DNA of 58,711 nt from Salegentibacter sp. 24 (GTDB lineage Bacteria > Bacteroidota > Bacteroidia > Flavobacteriales > Flavobacteriaceae), in contig NZ_SNWE01000024.1 of assembly GCF_004362395.1 (NCBI RefSeq), positions 1 through 58,711 of the forward strand, written 5' to 3'. This document shows, in pieces, positions 52,666 to 58,711 of this stretch (positions within the stretch are counted from its first letter, which is position 1; each line of letters opens with the position of its first letter). Position numbers and translations under genes: made by a program. The notes under the pieces are model-generated. The model saw nothing but the letters and a program-made list of their open reading frames with translations. It made no database searches and was not told the DNA's origin.

Positions 52666-53112
52666 GTGCAACTTCCTTAAAAGGGAGACCATAGTACTGA
52701 TCATTATCTTACAAGATGGGTGTTCACCGCACTCCTGAGTACAGAGGAAATCCACGACAAAGTTTCGGTAATAAGTTTAAGTTATGTATTCTAAATTGGT
52801 AGCCTCACGGAAATGTACTGAAATACAAGGTCAAAATTTATCGATGAAATGCCACACCGCTTAAAAATCTAGCTAATAGGTAGCCTTATAAGTATCATAC
52901 ACACGGAGAATAATAAGTGAATGCTATTTTATACCTTTAAAATATAAGATGCTTAGCCTAAGATCCATTTTTCCTTAAAAAATTAGATTAAAACCAAAAT
53001 GGATCAGGGTAATTGTCACCCAAAAGGAATAACTGTAAAAGCATGGACCATACAAAGTTTTATAAGAGGGGACCTTAATAAACACACTCACACTGGCCTG
53101 GCGCAGGCTGGA
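52666..53112 (+). mobile_element. 5' part of a group II intron (domains I-III), lacking maturase and domains V-VI
   Basis: This 565-base gene-free stretch (52573-53137) is not protein-coding in any frame. From 52666 it starts GTGCAAC, close to the group II 5' consensus GUGYG, and continues with folded, purine-rich sequence containing short segments familiar from bacterial group II intron domain I (GCTAATAGGTAGCC, ACACGGAGAATAATAAGTGA) and a domain III-like end (GGCCTGGCGCAGGCTGG) that in intact introns stands just before the maturase start. Instead the next gene's stop follows at 53138. Boundaries are approximate and the call rests on memory of intron patterns, not an alignment. Confidence 0.55.
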
Positions 53113-53137
53113 AAAAGGCTTTTTTTAAAATAGAATA

Positions 53138-54991
53138 TTACTCCATTTTCACCACACTAAACATAGAGCGTCGATTAAGTTGGTGTTCTTGCCCGGAACA
53201 GCGTTCACATTCAATGGCAGGTTGACGTTCTCCGAAGGCTTGCTTTTTAATGCGCTCTGGACTAATACCTTTAGCAATTAAATATTCACGAGTGGCTGTA
53301 GCACGCCTTTCGGCTAGTGCTTCGTTATAGCTTTCGCTTCCTCGTTTATCAGTATGTGAGCCAATCTCAATAACGAGGTCTGGATATTCATCTTGCATTA
53401 ATTCTACAAGTTTGTCGAGTTCATTTGCAGCATCAGGCTTAATCAAACTTTGGTCAAAATCGAAGTAAATATTCTCTATTTCGGCAAGATATTCCACGTC
53501 CGCTATAGGTTGGAGCGCAATATTATATTCAATTTTATCAGAATCTTCAGTATTTTTAGTGCTTATGGTATCATTGAAAATTTGATATTCAATTTGTTTC
53601 GCTTCCAACGGAATTTCGACGTTTCTATTTACAGTGGTGCTATAATTCCCATCTTCATCTGATTCAAGGAATGCAATTTGGTTGTTATTTTTATCGAAAA
53701 GCACAATGGTAGCCTGATCAATTGGACTACCATTTACCGCGTCAGTTATTTTTCCCTTAAGGACTAATGGAAGCAATTGATTAAATCCATAAATATTATC
53801 AGAACCATCCCTGTTCGAAGCTATAAAGCCTGAATTAGAATCAGTTTTCCTGAAATAGCTAAAATCATCCAAATTACTATTTATAGTTTCACCCAGGTTT
53901 TGCACTCCATTATTTAAATCTGTTTTAAAAATATCTGACAGACCATAGCCTCCGTGACCGGTAGAGGAGAAATAGAGGATATTATTTTCATCTATAAAAG
54001 GAAAAGTTTCATCTTGACTAGTGTTGATTATCTTACCTAAATTTTCAGGGGTTCCAAATAGATTATTTCCATTTATAGAAACTTTATAAAGATCTGTGCC
54101 ACCTTCACCACCTGGCATACTGGAAGCGAAATATAGCGTCTTTCCGTCCGGTGAAACCGAAGGGTGCCCTACTGAAAATTCATTGTCGTTTATAGGCAAT
54201 TCCTGAATATTCCCCCAATTTTCACCCATTTTTTGAGCCGAATAAATTTTTAGATGATTGGTTGCCTCCTTATCTCTTTTTCCTTCCTGATTATTATAAT
54301 AATTATTTCGTGTGAAATAGAGGGTTTTACCATCTGGACTAAAACTTATTGGGCCATCGTGAAGTTTTGTGTTTATTTCATCTGAAATAGGGAAAGTATC
54401 TCCACTAGAACTTAACTTATAGATATCTAAAAACGGTTGTTTGTTCCAGGAATACTGTTTTTCTGAATTTTTGGAATTTCTTGCGGAAACAAAATAGGTT
54501 TCACCATTATATACCACGGCACCAAAATCACTAAAATCGGAATTGAATTCACTTTTGCTTAATGTGTAAGTAGTTTGTGTTTCTGGAAGATTTTGTGTTA
54601 GTATTTCTTTAGTTTCTGTAGAAACTTGACTGCTGCTTTCTAAGTATTTTTGCAACCATTCCCGAGATTCGTCATATCTTTTTGCTCCGCGCAATGCTTG
54701 AGCATATTCATAAAAATATTCGGGAGAAATATCAGAGGAATCTTTAAAAATATCTTCATAATAGAAAACAGCATTTTCCGGACTTCTTAATTTCATATAA
54801 GTATCGGCAAGTTTTAACCTGTTCTCCGTAAGGTTATAATTGTTTTCTATGAGTTCTTTATAAACATCCACCGCTTCCACATATTCGAAATTGCTGTAGA
54901 GTTTATCTGCCTTTTTTTGTTTGCCATACTGTGCTTGAAGGCATAAGCTAAACACCAAAAAAAATAGGTTCAAATAGTATTGTTTTTTCAT
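53138..54991 (-). CDS. OmpA family protein with TPR and PD40 repeats, partner of PorP/SprF
   Basis: A 617-residue exported protein (signal YYLNLFFLVFSLCLQAQ). Residues 20-150 are helical TPR-like repeats (YGKQKKADKLYSNFEYVEAV). Then come WD40-like PD40 blades (ISFSPDGKTLYFTRNNYY, HPSVSPDGKTLYFASSM, ILYFSSTGHGGYGLSDIF), a carboxypeptidase-like domain (GKITDAVNGSPIDQATIVLF) and a C-terminal OmpA peptidoglycan-binding domain (IEIGSHTDKRGSESYNEALA). This layout is that of the PorE-like or gliding-associated OmpA proteins. It is the last gene of the adhesin-SprF operon. Confidence 0.92.
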   Translation of the reverse strand: MKKQYYLNLFFLVFSLCLQAQYGKQKKADKLYSNFEYVEAVDVYKELIENNYNLTENRLKLADTYMKLRSPENAVFYYEDIFKDSSDISPEYFYEYAQALRGAKRYDESREWLQKYLESSSQVSTETKEILTQNLPETQTTYTLSKSEFNSDFSDFGAVVYNGETYFVSARNSKNSEKQYSWNKQPFLDIYKLSSSGDTFPISDEINTKLHDGPISFSPDGKTLYFTRNNYYNNQEGKRDKEATNHLKIYSAQKMGENWGNIQELPINDNEFSVGHPSVSPDGKTLYFASSMPGGEGGTDLYKVSINGNNLFGTPENLGKIINTSQDETFPFIDENNILYFSSTGHGGYGLSDIFKTDLNNGVQNLGETINSNLDDFSYFRKTDSNSGFIASNRDGSDNIYGFNQLLPLVLKGKITDAVNGSPIDQATIVLFDKNNNQIAFLESDEDGNYSTTVNRNVEIPLEAKQIEYQIFNDTISTKNTEDSDKIEYNIALQPIADVEYLAEIENIYFDFDQSLIKPDAANELDKLVELMQDEYPDLVIEIGSHTDKRGSESYNEALAERRATATREYLIAKGISPERIKKQAFGERQPAIECERCSGQEHQLNRRSMFSVVKME

Positions 54992-55008
54992 AATTAGCCG
55001 TGTTTATA

Positions 55009-55920
55009 TTAAAAGAATCGAGGAGATTTGTAACGTGTTTTCTGAAACCGGAATTCATATATAAGTAATATTTCATGAGAACCGGAGGTATACGGTCTTA
55101 TATCAGAAATTGGATATTCGTAAGCATAACCAGCTCTAAAACCATCAAATAGCTCTACGTCAAGAAAAGCTCCTAAGGCATCCTCTATTCTCCAGTTGGC
55201 GCCCAAATAAAACTTTTCATTAAAAATCATTGTTCCAGAAAAATCTACGGAAAGAGGTGCTCCACTAGTCATTTTTACTAAAGAAGTTGGCCTGAATTTT
55301 AGATTATCATTAAGATCAAACACATATCCCCCTGTTAAATAATAATGAACCTGCTCCATTGCTAGAAATTCACTGTATTCGTGGTTATTATTGTTGATCA
55401 GTTTTGGTGCTGATGCCCCTATATACCATTTTTGGGAGGAAAGGTAAAAACCTATTCCAAAGTTTGGCGTCCATTTATTAAATCGGTCTTCAAAAAATGG
55501 GTCGTTTAAAACCTGTTGATCAGTAAATAATTCCTGATCTAAATTGTAGTAACTCATTCCAGCTTTTAATCCCATTGCTAAAGAGACATCATTATTGAAA
55601 TCCAGGCGATAAGCGAAATCTCCGTAAGCATAAGTATAATTCTCATATCCGGTTTTATCATTAATGATAGAAAGTCCTAACCCCACTTTATCATTAGTAA
55701 GCGGAGAGTGAATGGAAAGGGTTTGTGTATTTGGGGCACCGTTTACTCCTGCCCATTGGTTCCGGTTTAAAGCTGTTATGGAAAACCCATCCCGACTTCC
55801 AGCATAGGCCGGATTTATAGAGATGGTGTTATACATATATTGGGTAAACTGTGGCAATTGCTGAGCAACTGCTGATATCGAAAACATAAGACAAAATAGA
55901 AGTAGATATATATTTTTCAT
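55009..55920 (-). CDS. PorP/SprF family type IX secretion system membrane protein
   Basis: A 303-residue outer-membrane barrel of the T9SS PorP/SprF family. The signal peptide is followed by the family start QLPQFTQYMYNTISINPAYA, then GSRDGFSITALNRNQWAG; the barrel ends ILLIYEFRFQKTRYKSPRFF. In Flavobacterium johnsoniae SprF is needed to secrete the adhesin SprB. It lies 12 bases after the large adhesin gene and 17 before the OmpA gene, the usual adhesin-SprF-OmpA order. Confidence 0.94.
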   Translation of the reverse strand: MKNIYLLLFCLMFSISAVAQQLPQFTQYMYNTISINPAYAGSRDGFSITALNRNQWAGVNGAPNTQTLSIHSPLTNDKVGLGLSIINDKTGYENYTYAYGDFAYRLDFNNDVSLAMGLKAGMSYYNLDQELFTDQQVLNDPFFEDRFNKWTPNFGIGFYLSSQKWYIGASAPKLINNNNHEYSEFLAMEQVHYYLTGGYVFDLNDNLKFRPTSLVKMTSGAPLSVDFSGTMIFNEKFYLGANWRIEDALGAFLDVELFDGFRAGYAYEYPISDIRPYTSGSHEILLIYEFRFQKTRYKSPRFF

Positions 55921-55932
55921 TGTTTTTCAGTA

Positions 55933-58711
55933 TTATTTTGTTCCTAAATAAATGTAACCTTGAATAGGGTCAAATCCACTATTTCTAATTTCCAAAATAT
56001 AGAAATAGGTACCAGATGGTAATTGATTTGAACTTGTTATGGAATTAGTAGAATAGCCATTCCAATTGTTTTGATAATTGGTGGTTTCATATACCTTATT
56101 ACCCCATCGATTAAAGATTTTTATATCGTAGGTGAACCCACATTCGCTTGCAAAATCTATGGTGAAATAATCATTATAATTATCTCCATTTGGTGTAACT
56201 GCCTTTGAAATACTGGATTCTATATCTTCTAGACTACAAGGTAATACTACACAGTCATCATTAATAGATAAAGAAACGGTAGTGCTAGAGGTACAAATAC
56301 CATTTTCAATTTGGTATTCAAAGGTGTAAGTACCCACTTGCAGCAGAGAGGGGTCTATAAAACTTTGATTTAAAGCACCGGTTTCATTAGTATCTATCCA
56401 AATGCCTGAGTTATCGTATTCACCTTCAAGTAATTCAAAAAGATCAAAAGTTGAATCTTCGGTACAAAGACTTGTAGTACTGGTTCCAATTTCGTTTACT
56501 ACTGGTTCTTCTAAAATTACTACAATAGCTTCTGAAATTTGATCAAACTCATCCCTAGCAGTCACTTCGTAAGTCCCTGGTTCAAGATCAGTAAATTCTC
56601 CTGTTGCTTCATAATTTTCACCATCAATACTATAAGATAGTCCCTCCTCAGTATTTATTAAAATCACTCCGGTTGGCGTAATACAGTCAGGCTGTATTAT
56701 GTCAACTTGCGGTGCATTCGGTGCAGAAGGAATCTCTTCCGGATCTTCTATAACGTTAACCTTAAAGGTGCAGGTGGCAGAATTTCCTGCAGCATCGGTC
56801 ACTTTATAAGTAATTTTTGTTTCACCGATCGGAAATTCTTCACCAGAAGCAAAACCTTCTATTAGTTCTATACTGGTTTCCGTGCAATTATCCGTATTAG
56901 ATATTGCATTATAATTTACTAGAACCGTCTCAGTTCCAAACTCTACATTTAAGGAAATATTTTCCGGACAGGTAATTATTGGAGCCTCATTATCTATAAC
57001 TGTTACATTGAAACTAGATATAGCTGAATTGCCATGAATGTCTGTAACTTTATAGTTGACAGTGGTGGTTCCCACAGGAAACTCAGATCCAGGTTCAAGT
57101 CCACCGGCTAACTCCACGGTTTCAATACCACAATTATCTGTAGCTGAAGGAATATCGAAGTTTACAATGGCTCCGCATATCCCAGGATCCGTGTTTACCG
57201 TGATATTATCCCTTTCTTCAATAACCGGAGCCTGGTCATCATTTACATTTATATCAAAGCTACAGATTGCTGTATTTCCTGCAGGATCAGTAGCGGTAAA
57301 AGTGATAGTGGTAATTCCCACGGCAAATAATTCTCCTGACTCGGGACCTGCAGTTTGTTCGACACTTACTTCTCCTGAATTATCAAAACCTTTCGGATTT
57401 TCAAATTCTATAACAGCACCACAAATTCCATTATCAACACCTGTTGAAATATCTTTAGGGCAAGCTAAAGTTGGATCTTCGGTATCTTTAATGGATATAG
57501 AAAAACTACATTGGGTAGTATTTCCTGCATTATCAGTAGCAGTAAAGGTTATCGTCGTAATTCCAATTGGAAACTGAGAACCTGAAACAGGTCCGCCAGT
57601 TTGTTCTACAGTAACTTCACAATTATCTGTTGCTGAAGGATTTTCAAAGTTGACCAAGGCATAAGCTTCATTGGCTTGAGTGCTAACAATTATGTCTTTA
57701 GGACATGCTATTGCAGGTGCCTCATTATCTATTACGGTTATAGTAAAGTTTTCAGTAGCGGTATTTCCATTGGTGTCTTTTACTGTATATGTAATATTAG
57801 TCTTTCCTACAGGGAACTCAGATCCTGGTTCAAGTCCATTGGTTAATTCCATAGTATCAATTCCACAATTATCAGTTACAGATGGAATATCGAAATCTAC
57901 AATGGCATAACATGAATCCGAATCAGTATTTACAGTAATATCATTTTTTTCTTCAATAACTGGAGCTTCATCATCAGTTACAATTACATTGTAATTGCAG
58001 GTTGTTGAATTGCCTGCTTGGTCAGTTGCGACAAAGGTGATAGCTGTACTTCCAACCGGGAAAAAGCTTCCAGATGCCATTCCTTTGATCTGCTCGATAG
58101 TAGCAGAACCAGAATTATCGCTAAATTCCGGAATAGTGAATTCAACTATGGCACCACAAACTTCAGTGTCAACGGAGACATTAATATTATCGGGACACAT
58201 TATTTCTGGACCTTCAGTATCATTTACAGTAATGTTTATTGAAGCGGTATCTGTTCCTCCATTTCCATCAGATATGATATATTCCAATGTTTGAACTCCC
58301 GTAAAGCTATTATTAGGAGTGTAAGTTATTGTTTCATCTTCGTTAATAATTACAGAGCCATTATCCGGTTCGGTCACCTCAATAATGGTTAATTGATCCC
58401 CATCAATATCGGAGTCATTTTCAAGTATGGCTATTGATACAGAAGTATCCTGATCGGTATTGGCGGAATCATCCACAGCTACCGGTGCATCATTTGTAGC
58501 ACCTACCGTTACCGTTACCATAGCAGTATCGGTTCCACCATTTCCATCAGTGATGGTATAGCTAAAAGAATCAGTTCCGTTAAAGTTGTTATTTGGAGTA
58601 TAAGTTACAGTTCCACCCTGGTTGATCACTACACTTCCGTTTGTTGGAGCAGTGGTAGTGGTTACCTCAAGGGCATCATTATCAGGATCAGAATCATTAT
58701 CAAGGACTGCG
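55933..58711 (-). CDS. Large T9SS surface adhesin with HYR repeats (5' end outside the window)
   Basis: At least 926 residues; the frame stays open to the window end, so the N-terminus is missing and a Met at 58629 is not the start. From the edge: two cadherin/VCBS-type Ig-like repeats (ILENDSDIDGDQLT, DGNGGTDTA), six HYR domains (about 82 residues each), a PKD/SprB-like region (about residues 630-710), a Cys-rich strand region and a C-terminal T9SS type B sorting domain (VTPNGDNYNDYFTIDF, KIFNRWGNKVYE). This is a cell-surface adhesin probably exported by T9SS and handled by the adjacent SprF. Confidence 0.93.
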   Translation of the reverse strand, partial: AVLDNDSDPDNDALEVTTTTAPTNGSVVINQGGTVTYTPNNNFNGTDSFSYTITDGNGGTDTAMVTVTVGATNDAPVAVDDSANTDQDTSVSIAILENDSDIDGDQLTIIEVTEPDNGSVIINEDETITYTPNNSFTGVQTLEYIISDGNGGTDTASINITVNDTEGPEIMCPDNINVSVDTEVCGAIVEFTIPEFSDNSGSATIEQIKGMASGSFFPVGSTAITFVATDQAGNSTTCNYNVIVTDDEAPVIEEKNDITVNTDSDSCYAIVDFDIPSVTDNCGIDTMELTNGLEPGSEFPVGKTNITYTVKDTNGNTATENFTITVIDNEAPAIACPKDIIVSTQANEAYALVNFENPSATDNCEVTVEQTGGPVSGSQFPIGITTITFTATDNAGNTTQCSFSISIKDTEDPTLACPKDISTGVDNGICGAVIEFENPKGFDNSGEVSVEQTAGPESGELFAVGITTITFTATDPAGNTAICSFDINVNDDQAPVIEERDNITVNTDPGICGAIVNFDIPSATDNCGIETVELAGGLEPGSEFPVGTTTVNYKVTDIHGNSAISSFNVTVIDNEAPIITCPENISLNVEFGTETVLVNYNAISNTDNCTETSIELIEGFASGEEFPIGETKITYKVTDAAGNSATCTFKVNVIEDPEEIPSAPNAPQVDIIQPDCITPTGVILINTEEGLSYSIDGENYEATGEFTDLEPGTYEVTARDEFDQISEAIVVILEEPVVNEIGTSTTSLCTEDSTFDLFELLEGEYDNSGIWIDTNETGALNQSFIDPSLLQVGTYTFEYQIENGICTSSTTVSLSINDDCVVLPCSLEDIESSISKAVTPNGDNYNDYFTIDFASECGFTYDIKIFNRWGNKVYETTNYQNNWNGYSTNSITSSNQLPSGTYFYILEIRNSGFDPIQGYIYLGTK
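56749..58221 (-). repeat. Six tandem HYR repeats within the adhesin gene
   Basis: Six units of 81-82 codons. Each begins with D-x-E/Q-x-P and ends with G-N-x-x plus a strand ending V-I/N. Units 1 and 4, 2 and 5, and 3 and 6 share special features (DNSG; EE..ITVNTD; DNEAP), so the array looks like a three-unit block that was duplicated. Antisense open frames in this stretch are by-products of the repeats. Confidence 0.9.

Noticed and set aside
57056-57577. A 173-codon open frame on the plus strand inside the adhesin gene
   Set aside because: It is antisense to the HYR repeats and repeats with them; codon composition is that of a mirror frame, not a gene.
56749-58221. CRISPR-like or phage-repeat array
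   Set aside because: The period is about 246 bases, lies in frame in one coding sequence and varies like protein domains, not direct repeats.
58629-58629. Apparent start of the adhesin gene at 58629
   Set aside because: The frame stays open to the end of the window and the sequence upstream (LDNDSDPDND, TAPTNGSV) is more of the same Ig-like repeat, so the real start lies beyond 58711.

Overview
The window is chromosomal DNA of a member of the Bacteroidota, almost certainly the Flavobacteriaceae. Low GC, a type IX secretion (T9SS) adhesin unit with a PorP/SprF protein, many lipoproteins with a C-terminal lipobox Cys, head-GIN/DUF2807 proteins, a MoxR-DUF58-DUF4129-SpoIIM-RDD locus and repeated promoters of the form TTG/TTTG, 18-21 bases, TAnnTTTG all point the same way. 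The gene set would suit a Gramella/Salegentibacter/Zunongwangia-like marine flavobacterium, but the genus cannot be fixed from sequence alone.

Layout. 1-95: the 3' end (domains V and VI) of a group II intron. 0.2-6.4 kb: aldo/keto reductase, XerD, two small outer-membrane barrels, AroQ, an ATP-pyrophosphatase and dihydrolipoyl dehydrogenase. 6.7-11.7 kb: a collagen-like lipoprotein with two MsrB methionine sulfoxide reductases, an alpha/beta hydrolase, an M48 protease lipoprotein and a UMF1-type transporter. 11.7-14.7 kb: an ECF sigma factor operon with a membrane protein and two repeat (solenoid-like) envelope proteins. 14.9-20.2 kb: housekeeping genes lon, cmk and rpsA. 20.2-26 kb: pirin plus esterase, a GIN lipoprotein, and a DUF4870-PadR-PspC operon that ends in a 47-codon gene. 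26-29.4 kb: DUF4442, AIM24, a 65-residue protein, OxyR, a small secreted protein and a barrel-protein remnant. 29.4-36.3 kb: a six-gene MoxR operon with a divergent RDD gene. 36.3-43.9 kb: tightly packed PPIase, Nudix, PlsC, TruA-like and RecQ genes, a papain-like lipoprotein and YchF. 44-48.9 kb: mostly uncharacterised genes and a ring-cleaving dioxygenase. 49-52.6 kb: pyrR-pyrB, a STAS-like protein, ribonuclease Z and a CAP-domain lipoprotein. 52.66-53.1 kb: a second group II intron fragment, this time the 5' part. 53.1-58.7 kb: OmpA/PD40 lipid-envelope protein, PorP/SprF and a giant HYR-repeat adhesin with a T9SS type B tail, cut by the window end.

How they work together. Several genes form an oxidative and electrophile stress theme (OxyR, two MsrB, pirin, MhqD-like and MhqO-like enzymes, Lon, aldo/keto reductase), though they are scattered rather than one regulon. 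Envelope upkeep is the second theme (ECF-sigma operon, PspC operon, MoxR operon, M48 protease). Surface adhesion or gliding by T9SS is the third. There is no CRISPR array, prophage, tRNA, rRNA or recognisable defence island. The clearest signs of mobile DNA are two broken group II intron pieces.
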